The position numbers and the translations under genes are program-made. The notes beneath the pieces were generated by a model. That model ran no database searches. It saw nothing but the letters and a program-made list of their open reading frames with translations, and was not told the origin of the DNA. Shown here piece after piece: positions 1-7,966 of a stretch of 34,410 bases of DNA (the stretch's first letter is position 1; each line of letters opens with the position of its first letter). The stretch covers positions 1 to 34,410 of the forward strand of contig JAGKXB010000023.1 in the NCBI GenBank assembly GCA_021151485.1, given 5' to 3'. Origin of the DNA: Oxalobacteraceae bacterium. Its GTDB lineage: Bacteria; Pseudomonadota; Gammaproteobacteria; Burkholderiales; Burkholderiaceae_D.

Positions 1-29
1 AAATTTAACTAACCTTAATTAAAAATTAC

Positions 30-647
30 ATGGATATTAAAAAACTTCAAACCTTAGTCATTGATGCTTTAGAGGAAGTCAAAGGGCAAGATATTCTTTT
101 GTTTGACACCACTCATTTGACGAGTTTGTTTGATCGTATTGCGATTGCATCCGGGACTTCCAATCGTCAAACCAAGGCGCTAGCTGCGTCGGTGCGTGAC
201 AAAGTCAAAGAAAATGGTGGCAATGTTGTTAGTATAGAAGGCGATACTTCTGGCGAGTGGGTGTTGGTCGATTTGGGCGACATGATCGTCCACATCATGC
301 AACCAGCGATTCGTTCGTATTACCGTTTGGAAGAAATCTGGGGTGAGAAAGAGATCAAACCAGAAGCCAAGGTAAAACGTGTTTCAAAACGTACGGCTTC
401 TGAACCCGTAACGGAAGAAAAACCAAAAGCAACGAGAACAAGAACAACAAAAACTACTAAAGCATCCACAGAAAAAACAGAAAATGTAGCAAAAGTAGCA
501 AAAGTAGCAAAGACCACTAGAACTACCAAAACCACAAAAACTACCAAAGCTGCAAAAACTGACGATGCAGCAACATCAGCAGCATCTGAAGCAGTCGCCA
601 AACCCAGAAAAACCACTCGTCATATCAAAACACAATCAGCGGAATAA
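30..647 (+). CDS. rsfS: Ribosomal silencing factor RsfS with a long basic tail
   Basis: RsfS (Iojap/YbeB family) binds ribosomal protein uL14 on the 50S subunit and blocks joining of the subunits when nutrients are short. Residues 1 to about 112 form the family domain, with the conserved stretches DIEV-like strand, SGTSNRQTKALA and a GEWVLVDLGDMIVHIM segment near residues 74-89 and the YRLEEIWG end. Typical RsfS stops near 105-120 residues; this one is 205 because of a Lys/Thr/Ala-rich tail with KTTRTTKTTK-type repeats. The tail is basic and probably disordered, so it may contact rRNA; that is inference. No strong ribosome binding site precedes the ATG. nadD, the usual upstream partner, would lie outside the window. 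rlmH follows after 6 nt, so the two are probably co-transcribed. Confidence 0.93.
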   Translation: MDIKKLQTLVIDALEEVKGQDILLFDTTHLTSLFDRIAIASGTSNRQTKALAASVRDKVKENGGNVVSIEGDTSGEWVLVDLGDMIVHIMQPAIRSYYRLEEIWGEKEIKPEAKVKRVSKRTASEPVTEEKPKATRTRTTKTTKASTEKTENVAKVAKVAKTTRTTKTTKTTKAAKTDDAATSAASEAVAKPRKTTRHIKTQSAE

Positions 648-653
648 CACCTC

Positions 654-1124
654 ATGCAACTGATGATTGTTGCAGTTGGTCACAAAATGCCGGCATGGAT
701 TGCTACAGGTTTTGAAGAGTATGCCAAACGCATGCCACCAGAGTGTCGTCTTACCTTAAAAGAAGTCAAACCTGTTGAGCGCACAGGTGGTAATACTGCT
801 GCCTGGGCCATGGCCCAGGAGCGTAGCCGGATTGAAGCCGTGCTACCTAAAGGTGTTCGCATCATTGCGCTGGATGAGCACGGAAAAGACTGCACCAGCG
901 TGCAACTCTCACAAAAATGGATGCAATGGCAACAGGATGGCCGTGACATTGCCTTTATCATTGGCGGTGCAGATGGTTTGGATGCGCAATTCAAAGAAAA
1001 AGCTGATGGGTTAATTCGTTTGTCGAGCCTGACCATGCCACACGGCATGGTGCGTGTCTTGCTGGCCGAACAGCTATATCGTGCCTGGTCGATTACGCAA
1101 AATCATCCTTATCACCGAGTGTGA
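654..1124 (+). CDS. rlmH: 23S rRNA (pseudouridine-1915-N3) methyltransferase RlmH
   Basis: RlmH methylates N3 of pseudouridine 1915 in helix 69 of 23S rRNA on the assembled 70S ribosome, using S-adenosylmethionine. The product has 156 residues, the normal family length. It opens with [16 protein letters not shown], and carries the SPOUT-fold signatures [10 protein letters not shown] (residues 101-110) and [21 protein letters not shown] (about 124-145), the trefoil-knot SAM site. It follows rsfS by 6 nt and precedes maf by 16 nt in the order usual for Burkholderiales. All expected motifs are intact. Confidence 0.96.
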   Translation: MQLMIVAVGHKMPAWIATGFEEYAKRMPPECRLTLKEVKPVERTGGNTAAWAMAQERSRIEAVLPKGVRIIALDEHGKDCTSVQLSQKWMQWQQDGRDIAFIIGGADGLDAQFKEKADGLIRLSSLTMPHGMVRVLLAEQLYRAWSITQNHPYHRV

Positions 1125-1140
1125 AAGATGAAACAAATAT

Positions 1141-1770
1141 ATGAAGCAAACTGAGAAAAAAATTTATCTGGCTTCTAAAAGCCCGCGTCGGCGCGAGTTG
1201 TTGCACCAGATCGGTGTGGAGTTTGAGTTGTTAACGTTGCGTACGCAATTACCACGCGGGCCAGACGTCTCAGAAGAAATCCATGAAGGTGAAGCAGCGG
1301 CAAATTATGTCGCACGTGTGACAAGAGAAAAAGCTGCCTTTGCTTGGCAAGTCTTGTTAGCAAGAAAATTGCCTCTGAAGTTGCCTTTGCACCCAGTGTT
1401 GGCAGCAGATACTACGGTTGTCGTTGATGAGAAAATTTTGGGAAAACCGGCTGATATGGCAGAGGCCAAAGCGATGCTGCACCTTTTGTCTGGGCGCACG
1501 CACCAGGTTCTGACAAGTGTTGTTGTCCAATCTCATGATCAAGTTTGGCAACACACACATACTTCACAAGTCACATTTGCTGATTTGCCAGAATCAGCGA
1601 TTGATGCGTATTGCCTGACAGCAGAACCATACGATAAAGCGGGGGCATATGGAATTCAGGGTTGGGCCGGCATGTTTATTCAACACATCGCTGGTAGCTA
1701 CTCCAGCATCATGGGTTTGCCTTTGTTTGATACTGCGCGGCTGTTAAGACAAGCTGGTATTGATTTGTAA
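1141..1770 (+). CDS. maf: Maf-family nucleoside triphosphate pyrophosphatase (YhdE type)
   Basis: Maf proteins hydrolyse non-canonical or pyrimidine nucleoside triphosphates (dTTP/UTP in the YhdE subgroup) to monophosphates, cleaning the nucleotide pool; they are also linked to septum control. The N-terminal substrate loop ASKSPRRRELL (residues 11-21), the catalytic segment AADTTVVVD with Asp90, the SGRTHQVLTSV stretch and the late YDKAGAYGIQG motif are all present. Length, 209 residues, is slightly above the roughly 195 of E. coli YhdE, with additional residues near 74-86. The gene lies 16 nt after rlmH and 22 nt before rng, the conserved maf-rng pairing. Confidence 0.94.
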   Translation: MKQTEKKIYLASKSPRRRELLHQIGVEFELLTLRTQLPRGPDVSEEIHEGEAAANYVARVTREKAAFAWQVLLARKLPLKLPLHPVLAADTTVVVDEKILGKPADMAEAKAMLHLLSGRTHQVLTSVVVQSHDQVWQHTHTSQVTFADLPESAIDAYCLTAEPYDKAGAYGIQGWAGMFIQHIAGSYSSIMGLPLFDTARLLRQAGIDL

Positions 1771-1792
1771 TACTTGTAATCGCGATTATTGT

Positions 1793-3304
1793 ATGAATGA
1801 AAATATTCTAATTAACATCACGCCGCAAGAAACCCGAGTGGCGATGATTTTGCAGGGTGCTGTGCAGGAATTGCACATCGAACGTACCTTGTCGCGCGGT
1901 TTAACGGGTAATGTCTACTTAGGTAAGGTTGTGCGTGTATTGCCAGGCATGCAATCGGCTTTTATCGATATTGGTCTGGAACGTGCTGCTTTTTTGCATG
2001 TGGCTGATATTTGGCTAGCGCGTTCAGAGAGTCGAGAGAATAAAGATGGTAAAGATGGAGAGACTACTCCAACTGTACAAACACCTACACCAGCCTCTAC
2101 TCCGATCGAAAAAATGCTGTTCGATGGACAATCTTTAATGGTGCAAGTTATCAAGGATCCCATCGGTACCAAAGGCGCCCGTCTTTCCACGCAGATTTCT
2201 GTTGCGGGACGTATGTTGGTGTATTTGCCGCAAGATTCGCATATTGGTATTTCGCAAAAAATTGAAAAAGAAGTGGATAGAGAGTTGTTACGCAGTAGAG
2301 TGCAACAATTGCTGCCACCAGAAGAAAAAGGTGGTTACATCGTTAGAACGATGGCAGAAGAAGCATCCGATAGTGATTTAGAAGCAGATATTCATTATTT
2401 GCGGAAAATTTGGGCGACCATTAGTCATGCTGCACGCACAAAACCAGCGCCTACTTTACTGTTTCAAGATTTGAATTTGGCGCAGCGTGTATTACGTGAT
2501 TTTGTGCATGATGAGACTGCTAGTATTCAAATTGATTCTCGTGAAAATCATGGCAAGTTGTACGAATTTGCTAAAACTTACACACCCACTGTGCTCAACC
2601 GTTTGCAGCATTATGCTGGCGAGCGCCCATTGTTTGATATGTATGGTGTGGAGCAAGAAATTTTGCATGCCTTGGGACGTCGAGTGGAGTTGAAGTCAGG
2701 TGGCTATTTAATCGTCGATCAAACTGAAGCGATGACGACGATTGACGTCAATACAGGTGGTTTTGTCGGTGGGCGCAATTTTGATGACACTATTTTCAAA
2801 ACCAATTTAGAAGCAGCGCATGCGATTGCACGTCAGCTACGTTTGCGTAATTTGGGTGGCATTATCATTCTGGATTTTATTGATATGGAAAACCAGGAGC
2901 ATCGCCATGCGGTATTAGCAGAATTGAAAAAAGCTTTATCACGTGATCGTACCAATGTTTCTATCAGTGACTTTTCTGCTTTAGGACTGGTCGAAATGAC
3001 TAGAAAGCGTACACGAGAATCGTTGGCGCACATATTATGTGAAACCTGCCCAGTCTGTGCTGGCAAAGGTCAAGTAAAAACTTCTCGCACGGTTTGCTAC
3101 GAAATCATGCGTGAATTGATGCGCGAAGCTAAACAATTCAACCCGCGTGAATTTCGTATTCTGGCTTCACAAGAAGTGATCGATCTATTCCTGGAAGAAG
3201 AGTCGCAGCATTTGGCACAGTTGGGTGATTTCATTGGGAAACCGATTTCTTTGCAGGTGGAAACGGTTTATCACCAAGAGCAATATGATGTGATTTTGAT
3301 GTGA
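1793..3304 (+). CDS. rng: Ribonuclease G
   Basis: RNase G is the short RNase E homologue that matures the 5' end of 16S rRNA and helps decay some mRNAs. The ATG at 1793 gives MNENILINITPQETRVAM, aligned with the family start; the frame is open 11 codons further up into maf, but that part is not conserved. The product is 503 residues. An S1 domain spans about 37-125 and holds a Thr/Pro/Glu-rich insertion at about 80-106. The catalytic aspartates are in TIDVNTGGF (Asp318) and IIILDFIDM (Asp361). The zinc-link motif CPVCAGKG (Cys419, Cys422) is intact. The C-terminal degradosome scaffold of RNase E is absent, which supports RNase G. It converges on trmJ with 5 nt between. Confidence 0.95.
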   Translation: MNENILINITPQETRVAMILQGAVQELHIERTLSRGLTGNVYLGKVVRVLPGMQSAFIDIGLERAAFLHVADIWLARSESRENKDGKDGETTPTVQTPTPASTPIEKMLFDGQSLMVQVIKDPIGTKGARLSTQISVAGRMLVYLPQDSHIGISQKIEKEVDRELLRSRVQQLLPPEEKGGYIVRTMAEEASDSDLEADIHYLRKIWATISHAARTKPAPTLLFQDLNLAQRVLRDFVHDETASIQIDSRENHGKLYEFAKTYTPTVLNRLQHYAGERPLFDMYGVEQEILHALGRRVELKSGGYLIVDQTEAMTTIDVNTGGFVGGRNFDDTIFKTNLEAAHAIARQLRLRNLGGIIILDFIDMENQEHRHAVLAELKKALSRDRTNVSISDFSALGLVEMTRKRTRESLAHILCETCPVCAGKGQVKTSRTVCYEIMRELMREAKQFNPREFRILASQEVIDLFLEEESQHLAQLGDFIGKPISLQVETVYHQEQYDVILM

Positions 3305-3309
3305 TAAAT

Positions 3310-4074
3310 TTATTTTTTATCCATCATTTTCTTCGCCATACCTCGCAAAATATTGACTTCTTCCACCTCCAATTGTGTTCGTGCGAATAAGCGTTTTAGA
3401 CGCGACATACATTTTTTGGGATGCTGTGGATCGAGAAAGTCGATGGCGATCAATGCTTGTTCTAAATGGGTAAACATACCGTCGATTTCTTGCACGCCGG
3501 CAAATTCACCATGAAAGCCGATATCGGTGGTGGGTGGAGTATCTCCTAGCGCTGCCATACGGCATTCGTAAGCGAGGATTTGCACGGCTTGCGCTAAATT
3601 GAGCGATGAATAAACTGGGTTGGCTGGAATATTAATCAGCACATTGCATTTTTCCACGATCTCATTCGGCAAGCCAAAACGCTCATTGCCAAATAGCAGA
3701 GCACCATGAATAGCAACATCTTGACTTAATTGCGTAGCCCAAGAGCGAGGTGATGCGATTGGTGGAGAGAATTCACGCAGTCTAGCTGAAACTGCGGCTG
3801 CAAAATTGCAATCGATCAGCGCGTCAGAAATCGAAGAAACGATACGTGCGTTTTCTAAGATATCCTGTGCGCCGCTGGCAAAAGCGACGGCTTCTTCATG
3901 TTGCAATGCATCCGGGAAACGAGGATTGACCAGTACCAATTCTGAAAAACCCATGGTTTTCATAGCGCGTGCAACGGAGCCAATATTGCCAGGACGGCTG
4001 GTTTCAACTAGGACAAATCGTAGGCGATTGAAAATAGAAGTGTGAATTTGTGACGTGATTTCGGGCGGCTTCAT
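3310..4074 (-). CDS. trmJ: tRNA (cytidine/uridine-2'-O-)-methyltransferase TrmJ
   Basis: TrmJ 2'-O-methylates nucleotide 32 of the tRNA anticodon loop with SAM. The 254-residue product has the SpoU/TrmH SPOUT motifs in order: FVLVETSRPGNIGSVARAMK (motif 1, about residues 21-40), LLFGNERFGLPNE (motif 2) and NPVYSSLNLAQAVQILAYE (motif 3, the knot). The C-terminal part (about 170-254) matches the TrmJ-specific extension with a helical RLKRLFARTQLE segment. It is transcribed away from suhB, an arrangement common in Burkholderiales, and converges on rng. Confidence 0.94.
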   Translation of the reverse strand: MKPPEITSQIHTSIFNRLRFVLVETSRPGNIGSVARAMKTMGFSELVLVNPRFPDALQHEEAVAFASGAQDILENARIVSSISDALIDCNFAAAVSARLREFSPPIASPRSWATQLSQDVAIHGALLFGNERFGLPNEIVEKCNVLINIPANPVYSSLNLAQAVQILAYECRMAALGDTPPTTDIGFHGEFAGVQEIDGMFTHLEQALIAIDFLDPQHPKKCMSRLKRLFARTQLEVEEVNILRGMAKKMMDKK

Positions 4075-4180
4075 TTAAAATGGCGGATTAATTAATTATT
4101 CAATTCATTATTTGCTGCATGACTTAATGCATGACGTAATGAATGACGACCAACGGCGTCGTATTTTAACGGAAAATTTT

Positions 4181-4975
4181 ATGCACCCAATGCTCAATAC
4201 GGCAATCAAAGCCGCTCGCCGCGCCGCAGCAGTGATTAACCGCGCCTCCTCTGATATAGATAGACTTACCATCACGGAAAAGCGACATAACGATTTTGTG
4301 ACTGAAGTCGATCAAGCTGCCGAACGAGAAATCATCGGAATTCTTTTAAATGCTTACCCCGACCACGCTATTCTGGCAGAAGAATCTGGTGCTTTAAATA
4401 ATTCCGAAAAACAAGAAAATGAAAATGTCTGGATTATTGATCCCCTTGATGGTACGACCAATTTTATGCATGGCTTTCCACAGTATGCGATTTCAATTGC
4501 CTTGCAACAACGTGGTGTAGTGACACAAGCCTTGGTTTACGATCCCAATCGCAATGATTTATTTACTGCCTCCAAGGGCGGGGGTGCTTATTTGAACGAT
4601 AAGCGTTTGCGTGTCAGTAAACAAAGCAAAATAGCGAGCAGTTTGATCGGTACAGGCGTGCCTAGGAGTGGTGCTGCTGCAATGGATGAATACATGAAAA
4701 TGTTTCGTTTAATGAGTGAGCAGTGTCAAGGTTTGCGTCGTCCAGGATCTGCTGCATTAGATTTGGCTTATGTGGCGGCTGGTTATTTGGATGGTTTTTT
4801 TGAAAAAGGTTTGCAACCTTGGGATATCGCGGCAGGCGCGTTGCTAGTGTCGGAATCTGGCGGTATTGTGGGTAATTTTTCGGGTGAGTCGGACTATTTA
4901 TATCAAGGCGATATCATTGCTGGTAATCCCAAGGTTTTTGTGCAAATGCTGTCGTTACTGAAACCGTTTGCTTAA
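4181..4975 (+). CDS. suhB: Inositol-1-monophosphatase SuhB
   Basis: SuhB is a Mg2+-dependent inositol monophosphatase family enzyme; in E. coli it also joins the NusA-containing rRNA antitermination complex. The ATG at 4181 gives [19 protein letters not shown], matching the family start, and is preceded by GGAAA; the frame is open 23 codons upstream but that part looks non-coding. The product is 264 residues. Metal-binding motifs are AEESG (Glu67/Glu68), [12 protein letters not shown] (Asp87 and Asp90) and [16 protein letters not shown] near the C terminus. nusA lies 3 kb away in the same direction, which may matter if the antitermination role holds here. Confidence 0.94.
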   Translation: MHPMLNTAIKAARRAAAVINRASSDIDRLTITEKRHNDFVTEVDQAAEREIIGILLNAYPDHAILAEESGALNNSEKQENENVWIIDPLDGTTNFMHGFPQYAISIALQQRGVVTQALVYDPNRNDLFTASKGGGAYLNDKRLRVSKQSKIASSLIGTGVPRSGAAAMDEYMKMFRLMSEQCQGLRRPGSAALDLAYVAAGYLDGFFEKGLQPWDIAAGALLVSESGGIVGNFSGESDYLYQGDIIAGNPKVFVQMLSLLKPFA

Positions 4976-4995
4976 TTCAATTTAATTTCAGGAAT

Positions 4996-6345
4996 TCAAA
5001 CGATTAATCTTGCCGCCCTAATACCACTTTGCACAGCGGCTTCCAAGGTGGCGGGATAGTCGCTTGCCGTGTAATCTCCCGCAATCACCACGCCCGTTAA
5101 AGTTGTTGCATTGTTTGGGCGTATGAGTCCGGTTGTACAAGCAAAAGTCGCGCGTTTTTCTGAAATGACTTTCACCCAAATCGGGTGTGCCAATTCTGGC
5201 ATAGCAAATGTCTTGCTCAGCTGACGTGCTATGGCGGTTCCTAGCGCGGCGTGTTCTAGCTCGATAGCTGCATTGGCAGCGCTGATGACAACAGCGAATA
5301 ATCCTGCCTGCTGTGCATCAAGCTGACCACGATCAAATACAAATTGTCCCCATGTATCGTTACTCGCATCATCCGGTAATGCAAAAAACACATGGGGTAG
5401 TTTGTAGTTTGGTGGATATTGCAAATAGCAGGTTGTAATCGCCTCGTATTGAAAAGTTGTCCATGAAGGGGAGGCATTATTTGTCACGGCCTTGCTCAAT
5501 AAAGCCTGTGCATGCTTTGCCTGAGTCGCAATGACGACGCCGTCAAATGCATCATTTTTATCATGACCATGGTTGGCGGTGGTTGCAATTTGCCATTTTG
5601 GAGATTGACATTGCGATTGGAGAGTGGAGCGATTAATCGCTTGCACAGTGGTGCCGTATTGCACCTTGCCCCCACGTTGCTCGATAAACAATGCTGCTTG
5701 CTGTGGCAGCAGATTAGTCAAATTCACACGTGGAATCAACATGTCCGACGCAGAACGACGAGCGCCCAAGCTATCACGCAGTACATGCAGAAATACTTGG
5801 GCGGAAGCGTTTTCTAAGGGTGTATTTAAGGCTGCCAAACAAAGTGGGCGCCATAATAGTTGAATGCTGCGAGCAGTTTGCGCATAACGTGTTAGCAATT
5901 CAGCGACGCTGCAATCGTTTGCTAAATGCCAATTCATCCATCGCATTTTGCTTAAAAAACGTAGCAGGGCGAATTTGTCTGTTTTGCTTAATCCCGTACT
6001 GCGTATCAATCCGAATAACAAATGCCATGGTGCAGGCAAACGTTGTGTGAGCAAATCCATACCACCGCTATTAGTCGGATAACGCATTTGTAATGGTAAG
6101 CGCAGCATGGTTTGTTGTTCATCTATGCCTAGGCGCAGCATCAAATCCAAAGTGGCGGTGTAGGCACCCAATAGAATATGCTGACCGTTATCTAGCTTCA
6201 TGCCATTGCAATCAACGGCACGGGCACGTCCACCCAGATTGCGTGCGGCCTCAAATAAAGTGACGCGATGACCTGCTTGTGTCAGCTCAACCGCGGCAGC
6301 GCAGCCAGCCCAGCCACCGCCTATGATTGCGTAGTGTTTTTGCAT
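4996..6345 (-). CDS. hpnE: Hydroxysqualene dehydroxylase HpnE
   Basis: HpnE is an FAD-dependent amine-oxidase-like enzyme that reduces hydroxysqualene to squalene, the substrate of squalene-hopene cyclase. The chosen start gives MQKHYAIIGGGWAGCAAAVE, placing the GGGWAG dinucleotide-binding loop at the N terminus as in the family; an 11-codon longer reading would run into hpnD. The C terminus has GVVIAGDYTASDYPATLEAA, the second FAD-contact motif. Length is 449 residues. The start codon shares one base with the hpnD stop (TAATG), so translation is probably coupled. It converges on suhB, 20 nt apart. A carotenoid desaturase is the main alternative, less likely next to hpnD. Confidence 0.88.
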   Translation of the reverse strand: MQKHYAIIGGGWAGCAAAVELTQAGHRVTLFEAARNLGGRARAVDCNGMKLDNGQHILLGAYTATLDLMLRLGIDEQQTMLRLPLQMRYPTNSGGMDLLTQRLPAPWHLLFGLIRSTGLSKTDKFALLRFLSKMRWMNWHLANDCSVAELLTRYAQTARSIQLLWRPLCLAALNTPLENASAQVFLHVLRDSLGARRSASDMLIPRVNLTNLLPQQAALFIEQRGGKVQYGTTVQAINRSTLQSQCQSPKWQIATTANHGHDKNDAFDGVVIATQAKHAQALLSKAVTNNASPSWTTFQYEAITTCYLQYPPNYKLPHVFFALPDDASNDTWGQFVFDRGQLDAQQAGLFAVVISAANAAIELEHAALGTAIARQLSKTFAMPELAHPIWVKVISEKRATFACTTGLIRPNNATTLTGVVIAGDYTASDYPATLEAAVQSGIRAARLIV

Positions 6346-7178
6346 TACATGCGAATGTAAGTTTTCCAGGCCAGCCATAGTTTGCGTATTGGCGTCAAAG
6401 AAATCCGTTGCGTTAATACATGAAATTGATCTCGCTCGATTTCAGTTAGCAACGTACGATAAATGGCGGCCATCATCAAACCAGGACGTTGAGTGCGTTT
6501 GTCTTCTTCTGGTAATAGCGCAAATGCTTCATCGTATAAGGCATGCGCACGTTCGGCTTGAAAACGCATGAGATTGACAAAATTTTCACTGTGGCGAGAT
6601 TGGAGAATATCGGCGGCAGTGACGTTGAATTGCTGCAATTCTTTAATAGGTAAATAAATCCGTCCCTTGCGGGCATCCTCCCCTACATCGCGAATGATGT
6701 TGGTTAATTGAAAAGCTAGGCCTAGTTTTTCCGCATATTCCAGAGTTTTTGTCTGAGTGAAACCAAAAATACTGGCAGATAAAATCCCCACCACGCTGGC
6801 AACATGCCAGCAGTAGCGTTGCAATCCGAAAAAATCCAGATAACGCGTTTGCTGCAAATCCATTTCCATGCCATCAATAATCGCCAATAAATGCGCGCCG
6901 TCTAATCCGTAAATACGTACATAGGGTTGTAATGCTTTGGTAACGGGATGGGAAGGGTGATTTTCCAGCATCGCAACGATTTCTTTGCGCCACCAGAGTA
7001 ATTTATTACGAGCGACGGATTCGTCGCTGCATTCATCCACCACATCATCTACCTCGCGACAAAATGCATACAGCGCAGTGATCGCCCGTCGTCGCTCTGG
7101 TGGTAAGAACAGGAAGCTGTAATAAAAACTAGAGCCGCTTTGCGTTGCTTTTTGTTGGCAGTATTCTTCGGGTGACAT
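6345..7178 (-). CDS. hpnD: Presqualene diphosphate synthase HpnD
   Basis: HpnD condenses two farnesyl diphosphates to presqualene diphosphate, the first step of bacterial squalene synthesis. The ATG at 7178 gives MSPEEYCQQKATQSGSSFYY, which matches the family start; a GTG 63 nt further upstream is open but adds a non-conserved hydrophobic leader. The product is 277 residues. Both Mg2+-diphosphate motifs are intact: DDVVDE (Asp44, Asp48) and RDVGED (Asp164, Asp168) within IIRDVGEDARKGRIYLP. There is no clear ribosome binding site. Normally hpnC lies directly upstream; here the upstream 290 nt hold no gene. Phytoene synthase is the closest alternative, but the hpnE partner argues for HpnD. Confidence 0.88.
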   Translation of the reverse strand: MSPEEYCQQKATQSGSSFYYSFLFLPPERRRAITALYAFCREVDDVVDECSDESVARNKLLWWRKEIVAMLENHPSHPVTKALQPYVRIYGLDGAHLLAIIDGMEMDLQQTRYLDFFGLQRYCWHVASVVGILSASIFGFTQTKTLEYAEKLGLAFQLTNIIRDVGEDARKGRIYLPIKELQQFNVTAADILQSRHSENFVNLMRFQAERAHALYDEAFALLPEEDKRTQRPGLMMAAIYRTLLTEIERDQFHVLTQRISLTPIRKLWLAWKTYIRM

Positions 7179-7296
7179 GAAGGAAATAAGAAGGAAAGTA
7201 AAAAACAAAGCCGCTATGCTAGCACCACATTCACGCAGCACGCCATACGTCTTGCGTATTAGATAGCTTCATATGGCACGATTTAGATATTCAAGA

Positions 7297-7325
7297 TTGC
7301 GGTAAGTGTATTAATCATCTATAAT
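7297..7325 (+). promoter_or_regulatory. Strong sigma-70 type promoter ahead of the rimP operon
   Basis: TTGCGG (7297-7302) and a perfect TATAAT (7320-7325) are separated by 17 nt. The predicted start is near 7332. It would drive the short terminated leader at 7332-7436 and, by readthrough, rimP-nusA-infB-rbfA-truB. Confidence 0.7.
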
Positions 7326-7331
7326 CTCGCG

Positions 7332-7436
7332 ATTGTTAGCCTTTGTGTCAAAGGTATAAGTGGTTGATTGGTAACGCTTAAGTAAGTATGCATGGCGAGT
7401 AGTCAATAAAAGATGGGCAATGCCCATCTTTTTTTT
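7332..7436 (+). ncRNA. Candidate small RNA or attenuated leader upstream of rimP
   Basis: About 105 nt lie between the predicted transcription start and an intrinsic terminator. The segment holds a tight 6-bp hairpin (CCTTTG, loop TGT, CAAAGG at 7340-7354), a less structured middle and the terminator. It encodes no tRNA and no credible peptide; only ATGs followed by stops within five codons are present. In E. coli a tRNA gene precedes rimP and the operon is controlled by NusA, so either an independent small RNA or a NusA-sensitive attenuator is plausible here. The class is unknown to me. Confidence 0.45.
7408..7436 (+). terminator. Rho-independent terminator in the rimP leader
   Basis: An 11-bp perfect stem (7408-7418 with 7422-7432, core GATGGGC/GCCCATC) with a 3-nt loop runs into eight consecutive T (7429-7436). 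It sits 38 nt before the rimP start, so full-length operon mRNA from the upstream promoter must read through it. Confidence 0.88.
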
Positions 7437-7474
7437 ATTAAGCGTAATAACTGCAATAATTTTGGAGAATGGTT

Positions 7475-7966
7475 TTGCAATTACTAGATTTAATTGAAAA
7501 AACTGTTGGTGCGTTGGGGTATGAGTTAATTGATTTTGAACGGGCAGGGCATGGGCTTTTGCGTGTTTATATTGATTTTAGTGCGAATGATGCGGCAGAA
7601 AAAGGTTCTATCACGGTTGAAGATTGCAGTAAGGTAAGTCACCAGTTGTCTCATGTACTGACTGTTGAGAATGTGTCTTACGAGCGGTTGGAGATTTCAT
7701 CACCTGGCTTGGATCGCCCTCTAAAAAAACATGCGGATTATGTACGCTTTGCTGGGCAGGAAGCGTTGATCAAATTGCGTATGGCTATCCCAGGTGCTGG
7801 GAATCGCAAATCATTTCAAGGGATTTTGCATGAGCCTGACGGAGAGCAATTGAAGTTGGAATTTGAAGGTAAGGATGGCACAGCTGCGATGCTGGATTTT
7901 ACGCTCGCAGATGTGGATAAGGCACGTCTGGTGCCGCAAGTGGATTTTAGGAGCCGCAAAACATGA
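7475..7966 (+). CDS. rimP: Ribosome maturation factor RimP
   Basis: RimP is needed for late assembly of the 30S subunit. I place the start at the TTG at 7475, which reads [20 protein letters not shown], as in Burkholderiales RimP proteins, and lies 7 nt after a GGAG (7464-7467). The in-frame ATG at 7469 is only 1 nt from that GGAG, too close for normal initiation. The product is 163 residues, with the family signature [14 protein letters not shown] near residues 70-83 and a C-terminal SH3-like domain. It overlaps nusA by 4 nt (ATGA), so the two are translationally coupled. Confidence 0.93.
   Translation: MQLLDLIEKTVGALGYELIDFERAGHGLLRVYIDFSANDAAEKGSITVEDCSKVSHQLSHVLTVENVSYERLEISSPGLDRPLKKHADYVRFAGQEALIKLRMAIPGAGNRKSFQGILHEPDGEQLKLEFEGKDGTAAMLDFTLADVDKARLVPQVDFRSRKT

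Noticed and set aside
320..616. Minus-strand frame opposite the rsfS tail, Val/Phe-rich
   Set aside because: It is the mirror of the low-complexity Lys/Thr codons of rsfS and has no start signals.
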